From Prolixibacteraceae bacterium (lineage in GTDB: Bacteria; Bacteroidota; Bacteroidia; Bacteroidales; Prolixibacteraceae): DNA of 7,785 nt. The translations under genes were made by a program, and so were the position numbers. Below, in pieces: positions 1 to 7,439 of the stretch. The number at the start of each line of letters is the position of its first letter. The stretch's first letter is position 1. The notes under the pieces are model-generated. The model ran no database searches. It saw only the letters and a list, made by a program, of their open reading frames with translations, and was not told the DNA's origin. The stretch lies in NCBI GenBank assembly GCA_016931875.1, contig JAFGDX010000131.1, positions 1 through 7,785 of the forward strand. The letters are read 5' to 3'.

Positions 1-849
1 GGGTTCAACCTTGAGGCAGCCAGTAAGTATTACGATGTGGTAACTGATGCACTGCCCGATAAGTTTACCGGCCCGGCAGATGACAGCGGAAACCCAACGT
101 TATCGCCCAATGATATCATTCGGGCATCGAAAAAAGAAATAGCTGAATGTGATTTTGCCATTGTGAGAATAACCAGCCCTCAAAACGGGAATCCAACATT
201 TATGGAATCCGGAGGCATGAGGGATGACGGTGTGGAATCTGCTGATATTGCTGCTGAACGTGAGAAATATACCTATTTACCTATTTCACTGCAATATCGT
301 CCGTACACTGCCAATTCAGAATTCGTACGCCGGGAATCTCTTGGAGGAGATATAATTGAGGTGACAGAGCAAACGGCTGATGGCGAAACAAAAAAACGGG
401 TTAAGGAGAATCGTTCCTATTTTGGCAAAACGGGAATCATCACCAATGAAAGCCACCTGGATCTTGTACTGAATACTGCATCTGCGGCAGATAAGATAAT
501 TGTTGCTGTAGACGCCTCAAGTCCAATGGTTTTCACGGAATTCGAGAGCGAAGTTGATGCCATCCTTGTGGGTTTTGGCGGGGGGCGCTCTGCATGGTTG
601 CCCGACAATGTTTTCCTTGAAATTATTGCCGGCCAGGTAGAGCCATCGGGGTTGTTACCACTTCAAATGCCGGCAAATATGGAAACCGTGGAAGCCCAAT
701 TTGAGGATGTACCGCGAGATATGAAATGTTATGTTGACGACAACAGCAACACCTATGACTTTGCATTTGGTCTGAATTGGTCAGGTGTAATCAGCGATGA
801 GCGAACAGCAAAATACAAAATTCCTCCAATTGTAGGAAAAGCACCTTAA
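1..849 (+). CDS. Glycoside hydrolase family 3 protein, C-terminal part (5' end outside window)
   Basis: The reading frame is open from base 1 and stops with TAA at 847-849, leaving 282 residues of a longer protein. The GTG at 37 is not the start, because the frame runs through it from the window edge. The sequence matches the C-terminal alpha/beta sandwich domain of GH3 beta-glucosidase/beta-xylosidase-type enzymes: a VDAILVGFGGG strand-loop at about residues 185-195, then an F-L-E-I-I-A-G segment, VEPSGLLPLQMP at 213-224 (family pattern: G.V.PSG.LP...P), and a closing YDFAFGLNW at 252-260 (family pattern: Y.FG.GL.). These enzymes release non-reducing-end sugars from oligosaccharides, usually in the periplasm of Bacteroidota. 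The catalytic N-terminal barrel with its Asp nucleophile lies outside the window, so substrate, export signal and activity cannot be judged. A hydrophilic stretch around residues 105-145 looks like a domain insertion. No clear terminator follows. The family call is firm; the substrate is unknown. Confidence 0.88.
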   Translation, partial: GFNLEAASKYYDVVTDALPDKFTGPADDSGNPTLSPNDIIRASKKEIAECDFAIVRITSPQNGNPTFMESGGMRDDGVESADIAAEREKYTYLPISLQYRPYTANSEFVRRESLGGDIIEVTEQTADGETKKRVKENRSYFGKTGIITNESHLDLVLNTASAADKIIVAVDASSPMVFTEFESEVDAILVGFGGGRSAWLPDNVFLEIIAGQVEPSGLLPLQMPANMETVEAQFEDVPRDMKCYVDDNSNTYDFAFGLNWSGVISDERTAKYKIPPIVGKAP

Positions 850-1391
850 CAAAACTAAATATTGCGGAAGGTTTAGGGGGGTATTTTACTGGTATGAAAC
901 CGGATGAATTAAAGGTAGTTTTTTCAGCCCATCAACCATTTTGGAACTTACTTAAAGCCAGGGCGTTAAACTTTGGCTTTTTGCAATTTAGCATCCATAT
1001 ATTCCAAAACAGCCTCGTAGTCCTCAGTAAAAATAGCCGGCATTTTTCCGGTGAGCTCTCCCATACGGCTATTTTGTCAGATTGAACAGGAGTTCCGTTT
1101 TTGGGTCTTTTCCAAAGTCCTTGCTGTTTGCGGGGTAGAAGAATAAAATAAACGGATTGCAGTGGTTCAGCTATAATCTGATTCCCGGATTGAAAGTTAA
1201 GCTCTAAAGTTAATTTTTATAGTGGGGCAAAACGTTTACTACCTCAAATCAGCTATAAAATTTTTTCTCATGTTCTTTCAAAATGGGGACAATTTATTGC
1301 TTTGCAGGTCACATAGTTGCCTTTTCTTAAATACTGTGTTATACAGATTGGCAGGATAATTTTGCAAACATCTTTTACCTTCCGTAAAAAA
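850..1391. other. Intergenic gap between GH3 gene and transferase gene
   Basis: This 542-base stretch separates the plus-strand GH3 gene from the minus-strand transferase, so both genes end into it. No intact gene is convincing. The only protein-like signal is a frame-broken minus-strand remnant at 966-1170, listed separately. I see no strong GC-rich hairpin followed by a T-run for either flanking gene. A short AT-rich inverted repeat at 1373-1389 (TTTTAC / GTAAAA, five-base loop) sits just past the transferase stop, but its stem is weak. The rest is AT-rich with stops in all frames. Confidence 0.6.
966..1170 (-). pseudogene. Possible decayed 3' end of an unidentified gene, frameshifted
   Basis: Read on the minus strand, this stretch gives protein-like sequence that changes frame twice. 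From about 1140 one frame reads FYPANSKDFGKDPKT and stops at 1069-1071. A neighbouring frame reads GTPVQSDKIAV across the same area. A third reads MGELTGKMPAIF and continues with an acidic, amphipathic helix-like tail (TEDYEAVLEYMDAKLQKAKV) to a TAA at 966-968. Restoring one base at each of two points would join the pieces into a continuous C-terminus of about 58 residues. Upstream, the first frame is closed by a stop at 1171-1173. I do not recognise the family. Alternatives are chance open frames, a real 32-residue peptide from the ATG at 1062-1064, or sequencing errors in an intact gene tail, although no extended upstream frame supports the last. The composition of the final 32 residues is the main reason to list it. 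Confidence 0.3.
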
Positions 1392-2468
1392 CTATGCCGG
1401 TTGCTGTGCCGGTCTGTTTTTCCGTTTTGCCAGTACCGAGGGAATAAATGAAAACAATATCCCCAGTGTAAACATCAGAGCAAATTGAATGGTAATATTG
1501 AGACCCATATTATTAAACAATAGGGCAACCCCTGTCATAAAAACCGTGGCAATTATCAAAATAAGTGTCACCTGCAAATGATTGGGAACTAGTTCTAGCA
1601 GCCTGTGGTGAATGTGATTTTTATCCGGTGAGAACGGCGATTTCTTTTGCATCAGCCGGATGGTGATTACCCGCAACGTATCGATCAGAGGCACAATAAT
1701 AACGGCAAAGGAGATGGAGGGTGCGCTGTATACGGATACTACGGTGGTTTTAAAAATATTGAATTCATTAAATTTTATGGCCAGCGTAGAAATAACAAGC
1801 CCGATAATTAAAGAACCTGTATCGCCCATAAACAGTTTGTTCCTGTGCCCGAAAACATTGTACAGAAAAAATCCGGCTAAACTTCCCATCAATGCAAACG
1901 ACATTATGGAGAATTGGATTTTGCCGGCCAAAAAGAACCAAATTCCAAAAACTGCCGAGGCAACAATAGCCAGCCCGGAGGCAAGTCCGTCAATTCCATC
2001 AATAAGGTTAAATGCATTGATGATTGCAATCATTACAAAAAGACTGACCAGCAAACTCACAAAATAATGGATATCATAGATTCCAAAAATACCGTGAAGA
2101 CTGGTAAAACGAACATTTCCGAGTGTTATAAGAATTACCGCCGCAAAAACCTGAACAGAAAATTTCTTGCGGGCTGAGATGATTAAAAGATCGTCTTTCA
2201 TCCCAATAAAAAACATCAGAATAACAGCAGCGATAATGTATTTCAGAGAATCAAAAGTATATCCGTCGGTGGCTATGATGGTGCTTAGTACAAACCCAAA
2301 AAAAATGGCTACCCCTCCCATGGGTGGAATTGTACCCGTATGTATTTTCCTTTCGTCAAACGGCTCAAAAAGATTTTTTTCTCTGGCAACTTTTAAGATG
2401 GGCGGAACTGCTATCAAAACAAGTGTGAAACCTATAATTGCTCCTCCGAGGATTAATAAAATTTCCAT
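1392..2468 (-). CDS. wecA: WecA/MraY-superfamily undecaprenyl-phosphate sugar-1-phosphate transferase
   Basis: This 358-residue polytopic inner-membrane protein belongs to the polyprenyl-phosphate N-acetylhexosamine-1-phosphate transferase family (WecA, TagO, MraY). Such enzymes move a sugar phosphate, often GlcNAc-1-P, from a UDP-sugar onto undecaprenyl phosphate, the first step of O-antigen, capsule or related glycan synthesis. Visible family motifs in order: HTGTIPPMGG at 43-52; the Asp pair in GMKDDL with D92-D93; NAFNLIDGIDGLASG at 151-165; FMGDTGSL with D216; DTLRV from 263; and the cytoplasmic-loop HIHH at 285-288. About ten hydrophobic segments alternate with short loops, and the tail is basic (KRKNR). 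HIHH and the overall length favour WecA/TagO-like over true MraY; the sugar cannot be read from sequence. The start is the only ATG before the first membrane segment. There is no strong Shine-Dalgarno; a possible promoter lies about 60 bases upstream. It points the same way as wzc and wza but is separated from them by an opposing gene. The symbol is a family label, not proof of GlcNAc specificity. Confidence 0.9.
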   Translation of the reverse strand: MEILLILGGAIIGFTLVLIAVPPILKVAREKNLFEPFDERKIHTGTIPPMGGVAIFFGFVLSTIIATDGYTFDSLKYIIAAVILMFFIGMKDDLLIISARKKFSVQVFAAVILITLGNVRFTSLHGIFGIYDIHYFVSLLVSLFVMIAIINAFNLIDGIDGLASGLAIVASAVFGIWFFLAGKIQFSIMSFALMGSLAGFFLYNVFGHRNKLFMGDTGSLIIGLVISTLAIKFNEFNIFKTTVVSVYSAPSISFAVIIVPLIDTLRVITIRLMQKKSPFSPDKNHIHHRLLELVPNHLQVTLILIIATVFMTGVALLFNNMGLNITIQFALMFTLGILFSFIPSVLAKRKNRPAQQPA

Positions 2469-3220
2469 TGCACTGTGGCTTATATGTTTAACATTGGGTT
2501 CGTCTCAAACTCCCATTTTAAGATTCAAATTTAACAACTTTTATTGTTATATAAAAGTCCATACGGTAGGGTGCATTTATAACATTGTTTTTTTTATGAT
2601 AAAAAAGACGCCGCTTTTACGTGTCATTACTATAGTTTTCACTTATTTGTCAGAAAAGAAAATCTTGAAAACGCGAGGTAGATTTAATCATTTGTTAATA
2701 TTATCTCGCTATTGCTTACAATTTGTAATTGTATATACCGTAAAAAAACAGTATCTCACTGGTCAATGACAGGTGATTTTTATGATTGGTATAAACATAA
2801 GTTTGCCTGGAGTGGATTTCAAAAAGGAATAAAGCTGAATATCAGTTGCTTTGGATTGAATCATGCTGCTCATAAAATAAACCACAGAAACCGACATGAG
2901 CCTACATGACGGAAAACTATTTGCCCAAATAAAAAAAGCAAAACCCCGGATATTTTTATGTTAATTTGGTGGGTGCGGTTTCAAAATAAACAAAATAATT
3001 CTTCTGTTCCCTTAATCATTTTTATTTTTGTTGTTCAAAAATTTGTTCTGTGATCAAAAGAGATACCTCTCCGAAACCAAAAACAGAATATAATTTTGGG
3101 ATTTTATGAATACCGTTGTACAGGATTGAGATATACATTAAAATAATTTCACGTACCCGACGTTTAATTTTTGAATAGTGATGATAGTTCTGAATTGTAT
3201 AAATCTGACAGAAAAGATAG
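2469..3220. other. Long AT-rich divergent intergenic region, no convincing gene
   Basis: These 752 bases lie between the divergently transcribed transferase and beta-barrel genes and so should hold both promoters. Only the transferase promoter candidate at 2526-2556 stands out. Near the beta-barrel start, TAAATCTG at 3200-3207 is one mismatch from the -7 consensus but lies only 13 bases before the ATG, with no matching -33. Short open frames here (for example plus 2766-2909, 47 residues; minus 3138-3022, 38 residues) have no recognisable domain, ribosome site or promoter. I see no tRNA cloverleaf, terminator, riboswitch core or terminal inverted repeats. The gap is longer than ordinary promoter spacing needs, so degraded genes or a small RNA are possible but unsupported. 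Confidence 0.5.
2526..2556 (-). promoter_or_regulatory. Candidate Bacteroidetes-type promoter for the transferase gene
   Basis: On the minus strand TAAATTTG (2533-2526) matches the Bacteroidetes -7 consensus TAnnTTTG exactly. Nineteen bases upstream is TTTT (2556-2553), three of four matches to the -33 TTTG. The predicted transcript would have a leader of about 50 bases before the ATG at 2468. In such AT-rich DNA a match of this kind can arise by chance. Confidence 0.33.
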
Positions 3221-4036
3221 ATGAAATATTTTTTAACTTTCCTTGCACTGTTTGTTCTGGTGGCAAATAGCCATGCACAATGGGGCTTTGATTCTGACAT
3301 AAGACTAACCGGGAAATTTGCCGTTTCACAAATGATGACGGAATTGAATAAAAACTTTTCAGGAGGAGTCAACGAGTTTGATAATCAACCCGGAGTCGGT
3401 TTTGGTTTCGAAATTTCAAAACAATTTACTCCCAACTGGGAAATTGGCGCAGAGTTTATTTTATCTACGCTCTATGGAGAAGCGGCAATTCCTGATTTTT
3501 CTGCCACAGGAAATCATGCATCAATGATGGAACCTTTTACTGAACCTCTGGTATATAAAAATCAGCTATTTGGTCAGAAAATTTTTGTTCAGTATAATTT
3601 TGTTTTAAACAGTTTCAATAATGTTACCAATCCCTTTCTGAGAGCGGGAGTTGGGTATGTTCCCTACCGGTCGCAGCTTCGGTTTAGAGATAATTGGCAC
3701 CAGGGCATCATTTTTGGGAAAGGACTGGAAGAATATGAAAAAAACAAAATGTCGACGGCAGTTTATACACTTACCCCCGGCATTCGAACCAAAATTTCTT
3801 CCCATATGGAACTGATGGCTGCCATCAACCTGAATGTGGTAAACTACGATTTTCTGGATGTGGTGCATAATTACAATGAAGCAGGGGAACGCCTGCAAAT
3901 GAAAGGAATATATGTAGATTTTGAAGTAGGTATCAGTTTATTACTTAACGATTCCGGGAGATTTGATTCTATCACAAAAAAAAGAAACGGAAACGGAAAG
4001 ACCGATGACCACCTCCCCTTTTATGAACGCAGATAA
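3221..4036 (+). CDS. Secreted outer-membrane beta-barrel-like protein, function unknown
   Basis: A 271-residue protein with a clear Sec signal peptide: MKYF, a hydrophobic core to about residue 15, and a probable cleavage after NSHA (residue 19) before Gln20. The mature part alternates polar and hydrophobic/aromatic residues in strand-like segments, for example GVGFGFEIS (58-66), WEIGAEFILSTLYG (73-86), KIFVQYNFVL (120-129), FLRAGVGYVPY (139-149), YTLTPGIRTKIS (182-193), MELMAAINLNVVNY (196-209) and YVDFEVGISLLL (231-242). This fits a small OmpA/OmpW-like eight-to-ten-strand barrel as often seen in Bacteroidota. It is unusual in not ending at the last strand: a polar, basic tail of about 29 residues follows. 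A purine-rich AGAAAAG lies close before the ATG. The gene converges on wzc, 104 bases between stops, so it is not in that operon. A role in surface polysaccharide anchoring or export is only a guess from position. Confidence 0.8.
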   Translation: MKYFLTFLALFVLVANSHAQWGFDSDIRLTGKFAVSQMMTELNKNFSGGVNEFDNQPGVGFGFEISKQFTPNWEIGAEFILSTLYGEAAIPDFSATGNHASMMEPFTEPLVYKNQLFGQKIFVQYNFVLNSFNNVTNPFLRAGVGYVPYRSQLRFRDNWHQGIIFGKGLEEYEKNKMSTAVYTLTPGIRTKISSHMELMAAINLNVVNYDFLDVVHNYNEAGERLQMKGIYVDFEVGISLLLNDSGRFDSITKKRNGNGKTDDHLPFYERR

Positions 4037-4140
4037 AATTACCTGTTCATACAACGCAAGCCCTTCAGTTTTCAATGTGCAGGGTTGGCATAAAAAGGAT
4101 TGTGTTGTTTTACTTTCCCACTTCCACCGGCGGTCTTTTG

Positions 4141-6636
4141 TTAAACGTCCTCCTCTAAAGTAAGTTTTTTTCGTTTGCTTTGTTTTTTTTCCTTATCGTA
4201 ATCATGTCCGTAGCCGTAACCGTAACCATAGCCGTATCCGTAGCCGTAACCATAGCCGTAACTGCCAAATCCGTATTTTTGCCTTCCTCTCTGGATATCG
4301 TTGATAATGATTCCAACACTTTTCAGCTGGTGTTTTTCAACTTCGGTGAGTGCATTTTTCAGAGCTACTTTATGGGTGTATTTATGACGTACAATAAACA
4401 GATTGGTGTCAATCAATTCATTCAACTGATAAAGGTCGGCCACGTATCCCACCGGAGGTGTGTCAATAACAATCACATCATAATATTCCTTTAACTTTTG
4501 CAGCACTTCCAATAACCTTTCATCGGTCAGCATCTCTGAAGGATTGGGAGGAATGGAGCCGGCCGGTATAATCTTCAAACGAGGGTGTTTGGTATCATAG
4601 GTAATTTCCTCCAAAGTGGCCTTGCCAATAATGTAGTCAACAATTCCCTGGTTTGAATCCAGATCAAATTCCTCTTCCATTTTAGAGTTGCGCAAATCCA
4701 AATCGAGAAGTACGGTTTTTTTGCGCATCAATGCAAACGATGATGCAACATTGATGGCATTGTACGATTTCCCTTCTTTGGGAAACGTTGAAGTAACCGC
4801 AATTATCGGATGAGCTTTGGCTTTGGTCATCAGGTTGAGCTTGTTGCGGATAGCACGATAGGGTTCTGTTGCAGGCGAATTGGGCTTATCAAGCACCAGT
4901 GTCCGGCTGGAGAACTCCTTGTCGTTGTGAAAGATGTGGCCTACAATGGGAAACCGGGTAATGGCTTCCACTTCTTCCTCCGACACAACTTTTGTATTAA
5001 AGAAATCGCGAAGTGAAATGAACCCTGCAGGAAGAACCAGCCCAAGTAACAATGCGATGGCGTAAATCATCATGGTTTTGGGTTCTACAGGTCCCTCGCC
5101 GTTCATCCGCGCTTCTTCTATTACCTGGCTGTCAGGAATATTGGATGCCTTGGCAATTTGCGCTTCCGACAGTTTTTGCAGAAGAAATGTATAGGTTTCG
5201 TTATTTAACTGATAGCGGCGCTCAATATTTACATAATTTCTTTCGGTAGCCGGAAGCCGGCGTACCTGCCCTTCAAAGTTGCGGATGCGCAGGTTGATAT
5301 CTTTCAAGGCAATGTCCGACTGTGAAATGATATTGGTGGTGTTCTCCAGTAACGAATTTTTTACACTTTCTATTTGCGCATTCAACCGCATAATGGCCGG
5401 ATGGTTGGAATTGGCCCGGATCGAGGTAAGACTCGATTTCTCCGTGATCAGTTCGTTTAGCTGAAGAATAAGACTGTTTAACAAGGGATCGTTGATGCCC
5501 ATGGCCGACGGCGCAATCAGGGTTTCCAACTCCTGGTTGTTTTGCACATAATCTTTCAAATAATGATAATATTTGTTTTGCGTCTCCAGTGCCACCCGTT
5601 CATTGTCCAACTCCCTCATTTGTTCCAGTAACTGCTGCGACTGCAACGAAATGTCAATCATCTGGTTTTCGCTTTGAAACGAGGCCATCTGATTCTCGGA
5701 AACGATTAATGAATCGGATATGTTTTGCAGCTGTGTATTGATAAATTGAATCGTACGGTTGGCATTGTCGTTTTTTTTGCCCAGGTTATCCAGCTGATAA
5801 ATTTCGGTGAGTTTATTCAGAAAATCAATCCCTTTTTGCTTGTTAAAATCACGTAAAGTAAGATTCACAATGGAGGTTTCTTTATCAGCAAGACTGACGG
5901 ACAGCGCCGTGGAATACTTTTTTAACAGTGAATTTTTGGTGTTAAAACTGAATTTGTAATCATTCAGCGCTTTCTGATCAAACCGTTCGTTGAGAAGAAT
6001 GGTAAACGAAAATTCATCCGTTGACAGACGGGCGCCAGGCTCGAAGTCTTTTTCAAATGAGAACTCACCTATTTTCCGTATTGCTTCATCGTCTGAATAA
6101 CTGTAAAGCTCTGCATTTTCACCTTTTACTCTTAAATGCAGTTTTCCGTTGGGATCAATCGTAAGAAAAAACTCAGCATTTACCAGTTGCGGATGATCCT
6201 CATCCCAATTCACAAAGAAAGGAACTTCTTTGTACCGTTCGCTGGTTTTAACCCTTCCAACGGCAAAATAGCTCACTTCAAAATCCAGTTCATCCAGTGT
6301 TCTGGAAATAATGGGTGTGGAATTCATGATAACCATCTGGTTGTAAATATTCCGCATGCTGTTCATTACTCCAAACCCCTGGAAAACATTGGCTGTAGCT
6401 CCATTTTCATTGAGTGGCGAGGTAACTTTATCTTCTTCTACCAACAGGGTGGTACTTAGTTCATACATGGGAGTGGCATACCGGTTGTATAAAAATCCTG
6501 CACCAACCGTGATTACAATACTCAGCAAAAACCAGTACCAGTTGCTTAGCAATTTAAAAACCAGCTTTTTTAAATCAATGGTATCTTCGTTCTGGTTTCT
6601 TTCCATTCCGTTATGCTGAAACTGGGGCTGATTCAT
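4141..6636 (-). CDS. wzc: Wzc-type polysaccharide co-polymerase with C-terminal tyrosine kinase (BY-kinase)
   Basis: This 831-residue inner-membrane protein joins a chain-length/co-polymerase module to a bacterial tyrosine kinase, as in Wzc. In order: a cytoplasmic N-terminus; membrane helix 1 at about 32-50; a Wzz-like periplasmic domain to about 240; a long helical coiled-coil-like region rich in Gln, Glu and Asn at about 270-510; a GNVR-type stretch (RRLPATERNYVNIERRYQ, 459-476); a Pro-containing segment and helix 2 at about 521-541; then the kinase. The kinase shows the oligomerisation motif ExxRxxR (E591, R594, R597), Walker A TFPKEGKS (G622, K623, S624), Walker A' VLLDLDLR (D645, D647, R649) and Walker B VIVIDTPP (D725). 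The tail carries eleven tyrosines between 788 and 813, including nine consecutive Tyr-Gly pairs: the autophosphorylation cluster. In this family, phosphorylation cycles control oligomer state and polymer export. The ATG at 6636 overlaps the wza stop, suggesting translational coupling. No partner tyrosine phosphatase is seen in the window. All core motifs are present, so the kinase is probably active. Confidence 0.95.
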   Translation of the reverse strand: MNQPQFQHNGMERNQNEDTIDLKKLVFKLLSNWYWFLLSIVITVGAGFLYNRYATPMYELSTTLLVEEDKVTSPLNENGATANVFQGFGVMNSMRNIYNQMVIMNSTPIISRTLDELDFEVSYFAVGRVKTSERYKEVPFFVNWDEDHPQLVNAEFFLTIDPNGKLHLRVKGENAELYSYSDDEAIRKIGEFSFEKDFEPGARLSTDEFSFTILLNERFDQKALNDYKFSFNTKNSLLKKYSTALSVSLADKETSIVNLTLRDFNKQKGIDFLNKLTEIYQLDNLGKKNDNANRTIQFINTQLQNISDSLIVSENQMASFQSENQMIDISLQSQQLLEQMRELDNERVALETQNKYYHYLKDYVQNNQELETLIAPSAMGINDPLLNSLILQLNELITEKSSLTSIRANSNHPAIMRLNAQIESVKNSLLENTTNIISQSDIALKDINLRIRNFEGQVRRLPATERNYVNIERRYQLNNETYTFLLQKLSEAQIAKASNIPDSQVIEEARMNGEGPVEPKTMMIYAIALLLGLVLPAGFISLRDFFNTKVVSEEEVEAITRFPIVGHIFHNDKEFSSRTLVLDKPNSPATEPYRAIRNKLNLMTKAKAHPIIAVTSTFPKEGKSYNAINVASSFALMRKKTVLLDLDLRNSKMEEEFDLDSNQGIVDYIIGKATLEEITYDTKHPRLKIIPAGSIPPNPSEMLTDERLLEVLQKLKEYYDVIVIDTPPVGYVADLYQLNELIDTNLFIVRHKYTHKVALKNALTEVEKHQLKSVGIIINDIQRGRQKYGFGSYGYGYGYGYGYGYGYGYGHDYDKEKKQSKRKKLTLEEDV
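4207..4260 (-). repeat. Nine-copy in-frame hexamer repeat encoding the Tyr-Gly tail of Wzc
   Basis: Nine tandem six-base units of the form TAYGGN encode (Tyr-Gly)x9, residues 793-810 of Wzc. The units vary only at third positions and show a higher-order pattern: a block TACGGC-TATGGT-TACGGC-TACGGA is followed by the same order with one extra TACGGT unit, which suggests growth by block duplication or slippage. Gain or loss of units would not shift the frame but would change the number of tyrosines available for phosphorylation. Confidence 0.9.
6633..6636 (-). promoter_or_regulatory. ATGA start/stop overlap coupling wza to wzc
   Basis: On the minus strand ATGA contains both the wzc start (ATG, 6636-6634) and the wza stop (TGA, 6635-6633). 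No separate Shine-Dalgarno precedes the wzc ATG, so ribosomes finishing wza probably restart on wzc, keeping the two export components in proportion. Confidence 0.75.
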
Positions 6637-7439
6637 GGGTTAATTAAATTTAAAATGAGTAATCCGATGGAAATAATGGATGCAGTTATGCTGATGGGTG
6701 CTGCATACGACAGGTTTTTAGCCCCGTACACTTTTGTTTTGTGTTCCACATAAACAATATCGTGTGGAAGAATATAATAGTACGGCGAATTGATAATATC
6801 GGGGTTGGTGAGATCAATTTCAGCAACATGTTTTCCCTCCGGCATCTCCCGGATAATCTTTATGTCCTGGCGGTTGCCGTAATCGGTAATGTCTCCTGCC
6901 GATCCCAGCGCTTCAAAAATAGTCAGCTGGTTTTTTACCATCGGCTTTTGCCCCGGGCTTTTTACCTCGCCCAAAACGGTTACCGTCCGGTTAACCAGTT
7001 TGACAAATACCGAAGCGCTTTCCAGGTATTTATCCACTTCTATCTGAATCATATCACGTACCTCGGCGGTGGTTTTACCTCCCACTTCCAGTTCTCCCAA
7101 CTGCGGGTAAGCTATGTATCCCTCCTTGTCAACAAGATAGGTAATTAGCTCAATGCTGTTGGTCGAGTTCCCAAAACTTCCCATCGAACTTTGGGTATTG
7201 GTAAGATTCAGAAACGCAGCATTTAACGGATCGTCGCTGATGACCTGTATAAACAACTGATCGTTCGACCTGATTTTATACTCTTCAGGTTGCGGACCAT
7301 GGTTGTAAGTAGTATCCGGCTGTATCCCGTTTAAATAAATCAATTCCTGCAGAGGGGTACTGCACGACGAAAATAACAAAAGTAGCAACAGGGCTAGCGG
7401 ATGCTTTTTAAAAAAGATTTTAATGGCTAACACGTTCAT
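6633..7439 (-). CDS. wza: Wza-type outer-membrane polysaccharide export lipoprotein
   Basis: A 268-residue protein of the polysaccharide biosynthesis/export family that forms the outer-membrane channel for capsule or exopolysaccharide. The frame extends to an ATG at 7643, but I chose 7439 because it starts directly at a lipoprotein signal: a basic N-terminus with a run of leucines (about 15-22) and the lipobox-like FSSC with lipidated Cys26. The extra upstream 68 codons are AT-rich and unlike coding sequence. Domains: Poly_export (about 54-150, with YKIRSNDQLFIQVI near its start and YIAYPQLGELEVGGKT at 108-123); an SLBB-type domain (about 152-205, TVTVLGEVKSPG and LTIFEALGSAGDI); and a hydrophobic C-terminal helix (about 248-266), corresponding to the helix that lines the outer-membrane pore in E. 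coli Wza. At 268 residues it is shorter than E. coli Wza (about 380), having one visible SLBB domain, as is usual in Bacteroidota. First gene of a two-gene unit with wzc. No strong Shine-Dalgarno is seen. Confidence 0.93.
   Translation of the reverse strand: MNVLAIKIFFKKHPLALLLLLLFSSCSTPLQELIYLNGIQPDTTYNHGPQPEEYKIRSNDQLFIQVISDDPLNAAFLNLTNTQSSMGSFGNSTNSIELITYLVDKEGYIAYPQLGELEVGGKTTAEVRDMIQIEVDKYLESASVFVKLVNRTVTVLGEVKSPGQKPMVKNQLTIFEALGSAGDITDYGNRQDIKIIREMPEGKHVAEIDLTNPDIINSPYYYILPHDIVYVEHKTKVYGAKNLSYAAPISITASIISIGLLILNLINP

Noticed and set aside
894..1085. 63-residue plus-strand open frame after the GH3 gene
   Set aside because: No domain, and the opposite strand over the same bases has the more protein-like composition.
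1373..1389. Hairpin TTTTAC-CTTCC-GTAAAA just after the transferase stop, as a terminator
   Set aside because: The stem is six mostly A/T pairs, and in the minus-strand direction no T-run follows it.
2167..2769. 200-residue plus-strand open frame overlapping the transferase start
   Set aside because: It runs antisense to a strongly supported gene, has no recognisable domain, and its remainder lies in AT-rich intergenic DNA.
2712..2909. Small plus-strand open frame rich in His, Lys and Trp, considered as a transposase scrap
   Set aside because: No recognisable transposase motif, no terminal inverted repeats or target duplication nearby.
3022..3372. 116-residue minus-strand open frame over the barrel gene start
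   Set aside because: It is antisense to the signal peptide of a well-supported gene and has no domain or ribosome site. Its final 38 residues (3138-3022) look somewhat protein-like but nothing supports them.
4059..4086. Possible hairpin AGCCCT / AGGGTT between the convergent barrel and wzc genes, as a shared terminator
   Set aside because: Six pairs including one G-U with a sixteen-base loop and no adjacent T-run; too weak to call.
4207..4260. Tandem repeats read as a CRISPR-like or plus-strand coding element
   Set aside because: There are no spacers; the units are six-base codon pairs inside wzc. The plus-strand Val/Ala-rich open frame over it is only the antisense of the Tyr-Gly repeat.
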